Shown here: positions 35,531 to 47,423 of the stretch, one piece after another
How positions within the stretch are numbered: position 1 is the stretch's first letter
Layout of the letters: each line of letters starts with the position of its first letter
Assembly (NCBI RefSeq): GCF_038502225.1
Contig: NC_091312.1
Location: 27,790,190-27,854,189, forward strand
Reading direction: 5' to 3'
Source: Cherax quadricarinatus
Lineage: Eukaryota > Arthropoda > Malacostraca > Decapoda > Parastacidae
DNA length: 64,000 bases
Notes under the pieces: generated by a model
Databases searched by the model: none
What the model was told of the DNA's origin: nothing
The model's input: the letters and a program-made list of their open reading frames with translations, nothing else
Translations under genes and position numbers: made by a program

Positions 35531-37935
35531 ACCAGAAGATATAAGATACACTGCTGACTGGGACAAATGTAGAAGTCATCAAGAGGAATCTGGAGAAGTA
35601 TGTCCAAGTGAGAGATCTTAAATATTTTAAAGGTACTTTCTTTATAGAGGTTGTCGACGAGGGTGTCTTATACACTGCTCACTTGATATCCTTGTAAATT
35701 ATTGGGATGGTCAGCAAGAAAACAATGGGTATGAGAGACACGAAAGAGAAATGTTTCGGTACAGATGAATTGGAGTTTAATAGCCCATATGCTGTTGATT
35801 TGTTTCCAAAATGGACATATATTCTTTGATAATGAGCTTAAAAGTAGTTAAGAGTGAGAAGAGTGTCAGGGATCTAGTTAGTATTTGACTGCGGCGTCTT
35901 AAGCGCGGCTGCGTTGTCTCCCATGCTAAGCTTGTGGTGTCGGGCCTTACTGATCTCCATTCGAAGAAACCCGGGAGCAGCATTACTGGTTTGACAACAC
36001 GTATAAACTTTTAAAGAGACGCTAGTTACCACATCAACGTCTTTAGCAACAGGTTTATGGATTGTTTACATTATTAAAATCTGCAGAAGATTTTTTATGA
36101 GTTTTTAGATATTTCTACCATGGTAATGGACGTCTTTCTGGAAACAAACCCGTTAATATGTGCTGTTTAGATACCTGACATTTTCACATAGAGTACAAGA
36201 GTAAGATATTATTTTAAACAACGAAAACAAAAAATACGATTAAAACAGGGAAAAACAAAGCCACACAAGACAAATTCAAACCCCACTGATTGAGATGCCA
36301 TAAAAACTATAACTTGGAAAAAAATATAAACCAACAAATAATTTGAGCACTTTAAAAAAGTTACGTGTATCTTTTGTTTCAGTGTATATTCACAGATTGG
36401 CGTGTATCTCTGTGTACTGTATATACACCAAGATGTGTGTTTCTCCAACCCGTTATCTTCACGGCAGACAGCATTTGACTTGTAAAGATAGTCAAAGGGG
36501 TGACTGACGAAGGTTCCTTCAACAGTCTGAATCTCTCATTTTTTTCTTCTGAGCTCTGGCTGCCAGTTTTCTGTTCCTTCGGCAGAACCTGTTATCGCTT
36601 TTATCGTATACGTATTTATATTTTTCTCCGTTGTGGCATATTACAATTGGTTATTTTTTATGAATAGATGACAGTCAAAACTAACCAAACTTGACTAAAT
36701 AGATGACAATCAAAACTAACCAAACTTAACCGAGAAATTTGCCTAGAATCTTCGTGAGAAAAATCAAATAGATATTAGCGGAGTTAAGATGATGGGTTGG
36801 CTACTCTCGGTACATATTCACCAACAAGTGTATATGCACTGAGAGGTGTTTATCTGTTAGTGTATATAAACTGAGAATTGACTTTAATCCACATTCTAGG
36901 GATTAGAGTACATGTATTCTTGTTTCGTTGCGTGTAAGTGAAAAGCAGCCTTAATGATTCGTGAAATTGAAAGGCTTTAAATCTAACAAACCAATCAGGA
37001 CACTAAACAGAACGGCGTATCTCAAACGGAAAAAAACAGCAAAGCTGCTCAGCCTGGCTGTACATGGAGAGGAGGCGGCATGAAGAGTGTAAGCACACAA
37101 GAAAGATTTTGTGAAATGTTGCTAGGGTCTAGTAAAGGTCAGACCAGGATGGCAGTCGGTCCCATGCCAAATGACTCCGCAAACGTCATCTCATGCCTGT
37201 TCTCCCCTTCCAACTTAGTCTCCTTTTACTAGGATTTACCCAACTCGATTCCTTAACGCTTCCTACCTGGAGGGTAAGCTTTATTTTAGGTTAGGTTAGA
37301 TGAACCTTTATTTGTCACCAGTTTCGTTTAAATAAAGTTGTATAAATTGTATAAAATGGGTGAACAACTGTGTGAATCTGATACCCTTTTCCCCTCACTC
37401 ATATGTATAGGTGGCCTTGGGAAAATATATACTCACACGTAGGGACACTTATTGTTTGCAGTTGATGTCGCCATGTTCGTGGAACAAACCAAACTGTGGA
37501 CCAGACTGGAGGGTGAAGTGTACTGAGGCAGTAAACATCAGCTGTAACAGAAAAAAAGGCGAGACATTTAGTTAGACACTGGACGCGACTAGCAACTCCC
37601 AGATATCTTTTTTAGCTGTTATTTATTTAATGGAAGGGGGGGGGGTGAGCGTTAAATCCGTAAGGGTATATATAGCGCCTTCGGGAACGTTGTGCAGTTT
37701 GATTCGATCATCCGATTTTTTTTGGATTTTATAGTAACCTTGGAAGTTAAATAGACTCCCAGAGCTCCACCACTGATCACCACTAACAAATTGACCCAAC
37801 GATCTTTATCAATAGTCATGCCACATAAATAAAAACACTCGTTCTTTCTGTCACCTTTTGTTGAACAGCACAGCACGCCAGGTCTCGCCATCCTGAAAAT
37901 CCTTCAACTAAACACTGTTTTGCCAGGTAAATGCA
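35531..37935. other. No gene recognised
   Basis: Mostly AT-rich, apparently unique DNA. Small local repeats only ('gatgacagtcaaaactaacc' near 36666 and 36704; a G run near 37637). No exon, RNA gene or element identified. Confidence 0.4.
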
Positions 37936-37939
37936 TTAA

Positions 37940-38130
37940 GTGGTAAGGAAGTGGGATGACCTGGACACTGGAGTGGTAGAGGAACATAGCTTTAAGAAGA
38001 GGTACGCTAGAGCTTTCATTTGAAGCCAGGAGAGTGTGAACCTAGTAGCGGCAAGCGAAAAGGTAGGGTCATGAGCTGAAACTCGACCTCTGCAACCACA
38101 TATAGATGAGTACATATAGGTAGGTACACT
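37940..38130 (+). mobile_element. LINE-B-like 3' end
   Basis: Decayed: 'agctttaagaagaggtacgc', 'gtgaacctagtagcggcaag', 'ctgcaaccacatatagatga' then GTACATATAGG, in the order of the 19757-20125 copy. Confidence 0.75.
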
Positions 38131-38219
38131 ATCACCAGTACACGGTTGACAGGCAGTGTGGTGGACGCCTCGCCCTGTGATGTCACTTGCAAACTCTGTA
38201 TTTATTGAGTAGGGTTTGT

Positions 38220-38250
38220 ACCCATTGCCCTAGAAGTCAGGGCAATGGGT
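38220..38250. repeat. 12-bp hairpin, 7-nt loop
   Basis: ACCCATTGCCCT and AGGGCAATGGGT separated by AGAAGTC. Isolated, no associated gene. Confidence 0.85.
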
Positions 38251-38329
38251 GCAAGACAGCCTGGCCTGAGTTTGAAAACCCTTAGAACTGGTCACTGTTA
38301 TGACTCAGATTGTATACCTAACTTAAGAT

Positions 38330-38800
38330 AGATCACTGCACCTCCAGCACGGACACAGGTCCCTTGTTTATGGCTTGGTCAGGCAGGCTGTTGGTGCTGT
38401 GTAGGATATCTCCAATAGTGCTAATTTCAGTGTAAAGGTTTGCGACCACTCTCTGCAGTATATTCCAGATGTTGATTTTGATGTATCTTTCTTGCTTATG
38501 TTCTAAGGAGTACAGTTCAAGGGACTTCAGGCACTCCCTGTAATATAAGTGCTTGGCTGAGTCTATACAGCTGTGAAGATTCTTCGTACATTTTCCAGCT
38601 CGGCAATTTCGCGTGCCTTGAAAGGTACACAACAATATTCCAGCCTATATTGCGATAATAACATTGTTGTTCTCCTTAACGTGAGAGCTTCTGACAATGT
38701 AACTCCCAGGTCTCTTACATATATCATACTTTCTTTGAGTATGTCTTGTACGCTGATCTTGTTTTTATTTCCTCCATTCTTCCGCGACATAGTAACTGAA
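38330..38800 (-). mobile_element. Decayed LINE, thumb and C-terminus
   Basis: Two overlapping minus-strand frames: KESMIYVRDLGVTLSEALTL and YRLEYCCVPFKAREIAELEN (38563-38790), then CLKSLELYSLEHKQERYIKI and ILQRVVANLYTEIS (38333-38635). These correspond to VRDLGVVMSEDLT, SRLEYCC.SPFKAGEIADLE and LDLYSLERRRERYIIIYTW of LINE-A. One frameshift near 38600. Confidence 0.82.
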
Positions 38801-39328
38801 TGACTGTGTCCAGTTTCCCTTATGACGACAGAGGTATGTTGTTAATTCCCTATTATGTTGGACTCCTAGAGCCAGCCTTTCTTCATACGGTAGTAGCACC
38901 AACAGTACTGCCGAACTGGCAGACCCACCACCCATCTGCCTGCAGGAATTTCGCCCATTTTTACCAGCAGTCATTGTGTGGAGGACGCGTCTATGGATCC
39001 GCAGGCCTACCTTGCAACGATTACATTATAACCTCACCTACTCCACTCCCTGCCTACCATCCTACCTGTCAGCCAGACTCGCATATCATGTCATACACTG
39101 TTAGCGTTTTAAAATATTTCAATACCTACATACATATTTCCGTGTTATTCCTCGTGTTATCTTATTGAGACAGCGGGTATCATGTGATTTTATCCTTCTA
39201 GACTTCATCACATTGGCTTCCTTCTAACGCCTCCCACCCCCATTCCCCTACAGAATTGTGACGATTGTGACGGGACTCGCAGCAATGGTTTCAGGCTGGA
39301 AAAATTTAGGTTCAGAAAGGATATAGTG
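38801..39328. other. No gene recognised
   Basis: No supported feature. LINE-A copy 2 begins abruptly at about 39330. Confidence 0.4.
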
Positions 39329-39329
39329 C

Positions 39330-40940
39330 CCATGCACTCAGCCCCGGGCCCAGACTCGTGGAACTCTGTTTTCATTAAGAACTGCAAGAAACCCCTCTCG
39401 CGTGCCCTAAGTACACTATGGAGGAGGAGCTTGGACATGGGTGAAATTTCAGTCACTTAAAATGACGGATATAGCCCCACTCCATAAAGGTGGCAGCAAA
39501 GCATTAGCTAAGAACTATAGACCAATAGCTCTGACGTCCCACATCATAAAAATCTTTTAAAGAGTGCTAAGAAGCAGGATTGCAAATCACCTGGATTCCC
39601 AAAATCTGCACAATCCAGGGTAACATGGGTTCAGGGCAGGTCGCTCCTGCCTCTCACAACTACTGAATCACTATGATATGGCCTTGGATGCACTGGAAAA
39701 AAATCAGTATGCAGATGTAATATACACAGACTTTGCAAAAGCATTTGACAAATGCGAACATGGCGTAATAGTCCATAAAATACGTGCTAAAGGAATAACT
39801 GGGAAAGTGGGGAGATGGATCTTCAACTTCCTAACAAATCGAACACAAAGAGTAGTGGTCAACAGAGTTAAATCGGAGGCTGCCATAGTGAAGAGCTCTG
39901 TTCCACAAGGCACAGTACTCGCCCCCATCTTATTTCTCATCCTCATATCAGACATAGACAGATATACATCACAGCACCGTATCATCCTTTGCGGATGATA
40001 CTAGGATCTGCATGAGGCTGTCATCTGCTGAGGACGCGGTTAACCTCCAAGAAGATATAAACAAAGTTTTCCAGTGGGCAACGGTAAACAATGTGATGTT
40101 CAATGAGGACAAATTCCAACTACTACGTTATGGAAAACTGGAGGAGATAATAACTAGAACAGAGTAAACTATAGACTGGCCATACAATAGAGCGGAAAAA
40201 TGATGTAAGGGACCTGGGAGTAGTAACGCCTGAGGATCTCACTTTCAAGGATCACAACAGTGCCACGATCGCACGTGCAAAGAAAATGATAGGATGGATA
40301 ATGAGAACGTTCAAAACGAGAGATGCCAAGCCAATGATGATCCTTTTCAAATCACTTGTTCTCTCTAGGCTGGAATACTGCTGTACATTAACATCTCCAT
40401 TCAAAGCAGGTGAAATCGCAGATCTAGAGAGTGTACAGAGATCCTTTACTGCACGTATAAGTTCTGTCAAACACCTTAGCTACTGGGAACGCTTGGAAGC
40501 ACTTGACTTGTACTCGTTGGAACGCAGGAGGGAGAGATATATCATAATCTACACTTGGAAAATCCTGGAAGGAATAGTCCCAAATCTGCACTACGAAAGT
40601 AAAAGACTGGGCAGGCGATGCAAAATGCCCCCAATAAAAAGTAGGGGCGCCATTGGTACACTAAGAGAAAACACCATAAGTGTCCGGGGCCCAAGACTGT
40701 TCAACAGCCTCCCATCAAGCATTAGGGGAATTGCCAATAAACCCCTGGCTGCCTTCAAGAGAGAGCTGGACAGATACCTAAAGTCAGTTCCGGATCAGCC
40801 GGGTTGTGGCTCGTACGTTGAACTGCGTGCGGCCAGCAGTAACAGCCTAGTTGATCAGGCCCTGATCTATCGGGAGGCCTGGTCATGGACCGGGCCGCGG
40901 GGGCGTTGATCCCTGGAATAACCTCCAGGTAACCAGGTAA
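39330..40940 (+). mobile_element. LINE-A copy 2, multiply broken
   Basis: Matches copy 1 from CATGCACTCAGCCCCGGGCC to the 3' tail. Damage seen: a small deletion near 39448 (after GTGAAATTTCAG), GAA to TAA near 39558, CAA to TAA near 39621, a frameshift near 39960, and loss of several bases near 40170. The palm segment DVIYTDFAKAFDKCEHG and the C-terminal 207 codons (40286-40909) stay open. A 15-bp stretch of 'cacacagaaatcactccct' present in the other copies is missing near 40590. Ends CCTCCAGGTAACCAGGTAAC. Confidence 0.92.
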
Positions 40941-40944
40941 CTAG

Positions 40945-41160
40945 GAAAGTACATGTACTGGCTTGGTAAAAGAGTTGTGGATGAGCGGAACAAACTCCCG
41001 AGTACCGTCAGTGAGGCTGCTAAAACCTTGTGTAGTTTTAAAAATAGGGTAGACAAATACATGAATGGGTGTGGGTGGGTGGGTGCAAGATGGACTTGAC
41101 TGGCTTCGGCCAGTAACTTAGACCAGTAGGCCTTCTGCAATGCTCCTTTCTTATGATCTT
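40945..41160 (+). mobile_element. LINE-C 3' end
   Basis: Frames give RVVDERNKLPSTVSEAAKTL and FKNRVDKYMN, a LINE C-terminal pattern, followed by 'cagtaggccttctgcaatgc' and TTCTTATGATCTTAT, the LINE-C tail. It directly follows LINE-A copy 2. Confidence 0.75.
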
Positions 41161-41765
41161 ATCTCCTGTTTTGCTACAATCACTTGGCTTTTGGCCCATC
41201 CACCACCGCAATCACTTTGCCCCCCTCGTTCACAATCACTTCTTCCTCCCCTTCCCCACATTCCTCTTGCTCTGTCCTCCCCCCATTTATTCTCTACAAC
41301 CACTTCCTCACAGTTCCTCTTCCTCCTTCACAAGAATCGCTTCCTTCTGCTCCTCACCCTCTCCTTCACCACAGTCACTTCCTCCTGCCAAACCCCCTAC
41401 CCATCCTTCGTACCTCCCTCAGCGCCTGCTTCAGGATCCGTCTTGGCAGTGGTCCAGGCCCCACTAGCGACCACACTCACCTCTTCAAGGTCTCACCGAG
41501 GACACACATCCCCACTACCCAGTTCCTCTCAGTTCCGCCACTGAGACAGGACACACTCATGTATACCTACAAGATACGTTCTAATCCCCACCACACAGTT
41601 CCTCACAGGCCACAGCACTGAGCGCCCCCCCCCGCACACACGTGCATTGAGAGCTTTAAAGAAATGACCAAGATTATCTGAAGTAATCCACGACTTGTTC
41701 TTAATACTCTCTTAAGAAGCTCTCGAGTTTACATGTGTTCGTCCTTCCTCCTTTTCTTCTCCTTA
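41161..41765. other. C-rich pyrimidine spacer, no gene
   Basis: Long C/T-rich sequence. Three forward frames are open only because of composition; no conserved motif. Confidence 0.5.
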
Positions 41766-41769
41766 CCCC

Positions 41770-41874
<105 letters not shown>

Positions 41875-42041
41875 GCTCTTCCTGCTACTTTTGTTACGGT
41901 TTTAGCTCCTGCACTGGTTCCCTTAATGTTGCTGCTGTTCCTCCTCTTACTCCTCTATTCCTCTTCTCTACCTCCTCTTCCTTCTCCTCCTTGGTCCTTC
42001 TCTTTCTCCTCCAGCTCCCCATTTTCTGCTTTCTCTTCCAC

Positions 42042-42942
42042 CCAAGATATAAACAAAGTTTTCCAGTGGGCAACGGTAAACAATATGATGTTCAATGAGG
42101 ACAAATTCCAACTACTCCGTTATGGAAAACTGGAGGAGATAATAACTAGAACAGCGTATACTACTGACTCCGGCCATACAATAGAGCGGAAAAATAATGT
42201 AAGGGACCTGGGAGTAGTAATGTCTGAGGATCTCACTTTCAAGGATCACAACAGTGCCACGATCGCACGTGCAAAGAAAATGATAGGATGGATAATGAGA
42301 ACTTTCAAAACGAGAGATGCCAAGCCCATGATGATCCTTTTCAAATCACTTGTTCTCTCTAGGCTAGAATACTGCTGTACATTAACATCTCCATTCAAAG
42401 CAGGTGAAATCGCAGATCTAGAGAGTGTACAGAGATCCTTTACTGCACGTATAAGTTCTGTCAAGCACCTTAACTACTGGAAACGCTTGGAAGCACTTGA
42501 CTTGTACTCGTTGGAACGCAGGAGGGAGAGATATATCATAATCTACACTTGGAAAATCTTGGAAGGAATGGTCCCAAATCTGCACACAGAAATCACTCCC
42601 TACGAAAGTAAAAGACTGGGCAGGCGATGCAAAATGCTCCCAATAAAAAGTAGGGGCGCCATTGGTACACTAAGGGAAAACACCATAAGTGTCCGGGGCC
42701 CAAAACTGTTTAACAGCCTCCCATCAAGCATTAGGGGAATTGCCAATAAACCCCTGGCTGCCTTCAAGAGAGAGCTGGACAGATACCTAAAGTCAGTGCC
42801 GGATCAGCCGGGCTGTAGCTCGTACGTTGGACTGCGTGCGGCCAGCAGTAACAGCCTAGTTGATCAGGCCCTGATCCATCGGGAGGCCTGGTCATGGACC
42901 GGGCCGCGGGGGCGTTGATCCCCGGAATAACCTCCAGGTAAC
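42042..42942 (+). mobile_element. LINE-A copy 3, 5'-truncated, intact C-terminal frame
   Basis: Begins at the codon string for DINKVFQWATVNNMMFNED, just downstream of the catalytic FADD box, and reads without interruption to SWTGPRGR (stop at 42916-42918), then CCCCGGAATAACCTCCAGGT and AACCCCC. It encodes the thumb and C-terminal segment: VRDLGVVMSEDLTFKDHNSA, SRLEYCCTLTSPFKAGEIAD, LDLYSLERRRERYIIIYTW, KSRGAIGTLRENTISVRGPK. The open frame runs in from pyrimidine-rich DNA at 41926, which is coincidental. The clean frame suggests the youngest copy here; lacking the catalytic site it is inert. Confidence 0.93.
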
Positions 42943-43160
42943 CCCCTTCCCCTTTTTCCCTTCTAACCTCCCATTTCCCCCCTCGTCCAACTCTTCCCCT
43001 TCCTCCTCTTTCCTCTCCCTTCTTTATCTCTCTTCCCTCCTCTTTCTCCCCTTCTCTTCCTCTCGTCCTCCTCTCCTCTTTCTACTCGTCCTCTTCTTAC
43101 TCATGCTGCTCCTGTTCATGTTTTTACTCCTGCTTATCCTCTTCCTCCTGGCGCTTCTTA
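42943..43160. other. Pyrimidine-rich spacer
   Basis: C/T-rich DNA without coding features. Confidence 0.5.
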
Positions 43161-43162
43161 TG

Positions 43163-43275
43163 TTTCCTACTGCTGCTGCTACTGCTGCTGCTCCTGCTGC
43201 TCCTACTGCTGCTCCTGCTGCTGCTGCTCCTGCTGCTGCTCCTGCTGCTGCTCCTGCTGCTAATGTTGCTCCTGC
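43163..43275. repeat. (CTG/CTC)n trinucleotide repeat
   Basis: Imperfect GCTGCTCCTGCTGCTG repeats; gives poly-Ala or poly-Ser frames on either strand. Confidence 0.92.
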
Positions 43276-43339
43276 TGGAGTATTGATTGCCAGGCAGGAT
43301 AGACAAAGACTCGTCAAGGTCACCTGAGGGAGCATGGAG

Positions 43340-44400
43340 AGCTCTGGAAGGTTTGCTGGTCCAGGAGACTGGTAGTGCTGGTCCAGGAGACTTAGTGCTG
43401 GTCCAGGAGACTGTTAGTGCTTGTCCAGGAGACTGTTAGTGCTGGTCCAGGAGACTAGTAGTCCTGGCCCAGAGACTGTTAGTGCTGGTTTAGGAGACTG
43501 GTAGTGTTGGTCCAGAGACTGGTAGTGCTGGTTCAGGAAAGCGTTAGCTCTGGTCCAGAGACTGGTAGTGCTGGTTCAGGAAACTGTTAGCTCTGGTCCA
43601 GAGGCTGGTAGTGTTGGTCCAGAAAGACTGTTAGTGCTAGTCCATAGAAACTGGTAGTGCTTGTTCAGGAGACTGGTAATGCTGGTCCAGAGACTGGTAG
43701 TGTTGGTCCAGAGTGACTGGTAATGTTGGTCCAGGAGACTGGTAGTGCTGGTACAGAGAGACTGGTAGCGCTGGTGCAAAAGACTGGTAGTACTGGTTCA
43801 AGAGACTGGTAGTGCTGGTCCAAGAGACTGGTGGTGCTGGTCCAGGGGAGACTGGTAGTACTGGTCTAAGTAACTGGTAATGCTGGTCCAGAAGACTGGT
43901 AGTGCTGGTCCAGGAAACTGGTAGTGCTAGCCCAGAACACTGTTAGCGCTGGTCCAGTAGACTGAGGTGGCGGTACTGGTTCATCAGACTAAGGTGGCTG
44001 TGCTTTTGCAGTGGTAGTACTGGTTCAAGAGACTAGTATTGATGGTGGTGCTGGTAGTGCAGATCTAGGAGATTGTTGTGGTTGTGCTGGTTCAGGAGAC
44101 TGAGGTAGTGGTGGTGGTCTATCAGGCTGTTGTGGTAGCGGTAGTGCTGGTCCAAATTTTTTGTGGAGATGGTCCAACATTGTCGTCGTTGTGGTTGTCG
44201 TGGTAGTTCCAATTAAGAGACTATGATGGTGTTGCTGGTGGTGGTAGTGATGGTCCAGGAGACATGTGTGGTGGTGGTAGTGCTGGTTCATGAGACTGGT
44301 GGTGGAGGTCGTGGTAGTTAATGAGACTGGTGGTGGTGATGGTTGTGATAATTTATGAGACTGGTGGTGGCTGTGGTAGTGCTGGTCCGGCAGATTGCGG
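43340..44400. repeat. GAGACTGGTAGTGCTGGTCC minisatellite
   Basis: About 40 imperfect units of 21-24 bp. It is regular to about 43960, then mixed with GTGGTGGTGG trinucleotide expansions. Confidence 0.93.
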
Positions 44401-44414
44401 CGGTGGTTCTAGTT

Positions 44415-44480
44415 TTGGTCTGGCCCCCGCGGCCCGGTCCAAGACCAAGCCTCCTGGTTGCTTGGCCTCATCGCCCGCCG
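44415..44480 (-). mobile_element. LINE 3'-end scrap
   Basis: GCCCCCGCGGCCCGGTCCAA then 'gaccaagcctcctggttgct' resembles the reverse complement of the LINE-A terminal codons (SWTGPRG). Confidence 0.55.
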
Positions 44481-44619
44481 GCCGAGGATCTCGATCCAAG
44501 GAATTGGAGCTACCTTTCCTTGGATCAAACACAATTTACTTGTGTACACTCATCTTTACTGAGCGTCTCTCAACACCTTCTAGATGGCCTGGTCTGAGAC
44601 CTCTAAATTGAGACACACT
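44481..44619. other. Unassigned
   Basis: Contains a short inverted pair: 'atccaaggaattggagctac' near 44492 and 'ctttccttggat' near 44514. Confidence 0.3.
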
Positions 44620-44710
44620 GCACTAGTATAACATTTTATTTATGAAGCCGTTTCGCTCACCAGGAACTTAATTGACTCATTAACAAAACGTCAATTTACA
44701 TACTGTTCGT
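44620..44710 (-). mobile_element. Possible third hammerhead-like repeat remnant
   Basis: Minus strand reads CCTGGTGAGCGAAACGGC then TTCATAAATAAAATG. The order (GCGAAACG, then an AATAAA within 15 bases) is that of the two insertions at 61647-61744 and 62161-62333. No target duplication identified. Confidence 0.4.
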
Positions 44711-44729
44711 ATATGCTAAGTGTATTAAT

Positions 44730-44880
44730 ATTGCTGAGGGGGCGATGACCCCCCCTTGATATTGCAGAGTTTCCCCACTCCAGCAATCCGGCCCTGAGTC
44801 AGGCTTCTCTTGTGTTTGCTAGTGGCCAGTTGGCCCACATATCCATCAGAGCTTGGTTGATCCGGAAAGTTTGAAACGTT
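44730..44880 (-). mobile_element. LINE C-terminal scrap
   Basis: Reverse complement contains a 'gatatgtgggccaactggcc' and 'caagagaagcctgactcagg' order typical of these LINE ends. Confidence 0.55.
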
Positions 44881-45195
44881 AAATGGCGAATAAAGAGGTA
44901 TCAAAGACCGCGAGAAAAAAAATCTTAATAGTTTTAGAACGACTTTCATTTTCTGTGATCTCAGACTTCAACATCTTACCAAAAAATATAAGAAACCCTA
45001 CCAGGACAAGTATAGTAGAAGTCTTCAAGAGGAAACTGGACAAGTTCCTCCACCAGGGTGTGATGGATATATGGGCCAGCGGATCGCCGGTAGTAACAGC
45101 CCGGTTGATCGGTTAAGCACAAGTCAAGTCTAGGCGGTCCATGACCCGGGCTCCGAAAGTAGAAAGACTCTCGAAACTCGTCAGAGGTACAAAGT
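44881..45195 (+). mobile_element. LINE C-terminal fragment
   Basis: The frame 44883-45116 contains LPKNIRNPTRTSIVEVFKRK and LDKFLHQGVMDIWA. The 3' part 'ccgaaagtagaaagactctc' matches 1285-1310. It lies in inverted orientation to 44730-44880. Confidence 0.75.
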
Positions 45196-45728
45196 TACGA
45201 GAGTGACTTCACCGCTCAACTCAATTCATCCATGGAATGCAAGTCATTGAGGGGGGATGGAACGGAGCAAGTGAATTCAATCTCTTGGTGCAACTTTCAA
45301 ATTACAACGATTTTTTTCTTATCCATTACAATGCGTCGGTTTCTGAACGTTCGATACGTTCACAAAAAATCAGTCTGAGATAGGTGTCTATATCTTAGGT
45401 TAGAATACCAAAATAAGCCAAGACACACCCGTTTAATTAGGCTTTCATTGAGTGAATTATGTACATGAACGGTGGGTAGCGTTTGGCAGTGTGTAATGTT
45501 GACTGCTGATACTTAAATTGGAAACAACACGTTCTCCATGGACAGCCTTAGAATTGGCACGATCCCGCTGACTCGCCAGAGTCATTATTTATGACAGAGA
45601 GAGCCAGGTCACAATAGGTCACAGTCATGTCTGTGTGTCTGCCACAGACCTGGCCTTGCCTCCCTCCGTGAATACGGCAGTGCGTGTGATGTATACAGTG
45701 TTGTGCTATAAATGGAGCGTGGGAGACT

Positions 45729-45730
<2 letters not shown>
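45196..45730. other. No gene recognised
   Basis: Unique-looking DNA. A TATA-like 'gctataaatggagcg' occurs near 45706, without a gene to assign it to. Confidence 0.35.

Positions 45731-45787
<57 letters not shown>
45731..45787. repeat. (TC)n microsatellite
   Basis: About 57 bp pure TC. Confidence 0.97.
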
Positions 45788-45790
<3 letters not shown>

Positions 45791-45825
45791 TTCTTTAAAA
45801 TTTCTTAGTTTTCATTAATAATTTT

Positions 45826-45826
45826 G

Positions 45827-45916
<90 letters not shown>

Positions 45917-46062
45917 AGTATATATTATACATAGTATATTATTATATATAGTATATATTATATATAGTATATTATATATAGTATATATACATATATATGT
46001 ATATATGTATATATATATATGTATATGTATATATGTATATATATATATGTATATGTATATAA
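45826..46062. repeat. AT-type microsatellite at left end of palindrome
   Basis: GTGTGTGTGT leads into about 75 bp of pure AT, then ATATAGTATATTAT and ATATGTATATAT variants up to the arm. It mirrors the AT tract at 59817-59962. Confidence 0.95.
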
Positions 46063-46070
46063 GTAGTGTA

Positions 46071-46198
46071 AAATGCGGCTGGGGGGTCCCTTCCGGAAAA
46101 AGGCATGCGGCTGGAGGGTCCCTTCCGGTTTAGGCCTTCTACAGGGAGGTCCCTTCCGGTCTAGGACCAGCAGCTGGAGGGTCACCTTTTCACACCTA
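46071..46198 (+). repeat. Outer terminal repeats, left arm
   Basis: Three units of 35-40 bp: GCGGCTGGNGGGTCCCTTCC followed by a variable tail, then a partly related fourth (CAGCTGGAGGGTCACC). In the right arm (59680-59806) the three matching units instead read GCGGCTGAGCGGTGTATCCG. Confidence 0.9.
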
Positions 46199-46259
46199 GG
46201 TGTTACTTCCGGTTTTGACCATGACCTCGCCCTCGAGACTACCTCACCCTTGACCCCCC

Positions 46260-46480
46260 AACCAATACCCCCCCCCCACGACCCCCCCCCCTTCGCGACC
46301 CCCGCCGTCGCGCCGCGCGCCCGCCCGCGCGCCCGCCCGCGCGCCCCGCCCCGCCGCCCGCGCGCCCCGCGCACCCGCGCGCCCCGCCCCGCCGCCCCGC
46401 GCGCCCCGCCCGCGCCCCTTCGCGCCTTCTGCTGCGCCTTCTGCAGCGTCGTCCGGATCGCCCCCGCGCCTCGAATTTTT
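46260..46480. repeat. GC-rich CCGCGCGCCCGCC tract, left arm
   Basis: C runs followed by CGCGCGCCCGCC-type repeats. The mirror tract is 59392-59615, where the sequences diverge most between arms. Confidence 0.9.
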
Positions 46481-46534
46481 TTCCGATTTTTTTCGAATTT
46501 TTTTTTGAATTTCATTTTCTTGTGCTCTCCATCT

Positions 46535-47370
46535 CCTTGGATCAAGGTTTTTTGGATTGCCCCTCCTTCCACCCCCCATCCCCAAAAAATTTCTCAATAT
46601 TACCAAGTTTTTGCATTCCCCCCTATGGGGGTTTCTCCATCTCCTCGGATCAAATTTTTTGAGGTTCCCCCTCTCACTTTCACTCCCACCCCAAAATTTC
46701 TCAATATTACCAAGTTTTTGGATCCCCCCTATGGGGGTTTCTCCATCTCCTCAGATCAAATTTTTAAGGTTCCCCCTCCCACTTTCACCCCCCAATCCCA
46801 AAAATTTCTCGATAATACAAGTTTTGGATTCCCCCCTATGGGGGTTTTGAATTTCTTATGATCACCTTGGATCAAATTTTTGGATTACCCCTCCCACTTT
46901 CACCCACCCCCCACCTCAAATTTTTTTTCTCGATAATACAAGTTTTGGATTCCCCCCTATGGGGTTTTCGAAATTCTCCAATTCCTCGGATCAAGTTTTT
47001 TGGGTACCCCTCCTTTCACCCCCCATCCCCAAATTTTCTCGATAATACAAGTTTTGGATACTCCCCCCTATGAGGTTCTCAATATCAAAGTCTCCACTTC
47101 CTCGGATCCCCCTCCCACTTTCACTCCCACCTCAAATTTCTCGACAATACCAAGACTCCATCTCCTCGGATCGAGTTTTTTGGATCCTCCCTATGGGTTT
47201 TCGAAATTCTCCATCTCCTTGGATCAAATTTTTGGATTACCCCTCACACTTTCACTCCCACCCCAAAATTTCTCGATAATACAAGTTTTTGGATTCCCCC
47301 CCTATGGGGTTTTCGAAATTCTCCATCTCCTTGGATCAAGGTTTTTGGAATCCCCCCTCTGGGGGTAAGC
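46535..47370 (+). repeat. ~105-bp tandem repeats, left arm
   Basis: About eight diverged units. Landmarks per unit: CTCCATCTCCTYGGATCAA, TTTTTGGATTNCCCCTCCC, ACTTTCACYCCCACCCCAAA, TTTCTCGATAATACAAGTTT and CCCCCTATGGGGGTTT. The frames are open by composition only. Mirror: 58440-59290. Confidence 0.9.
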
Positions 47371-47423
47371 ATTCAAATGAACTCCTCCTATGGGGGCATG
47401 CTTACTACAGGTCTAAACATCTT

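Noticed and set aside
41926..42041. N-terminal extension of the LINE-A copy 3 frame
   Set aside because: Pyrimidine-rich flank in frame by chance; homology to LINE-A begins at 42042.
46073..46861. 262-codon open frame in the left arm
   Set aside because: Pro/Arg/Ala-rich by GC composition and then repeat-encoded; its mirror in the right arm has different frames.
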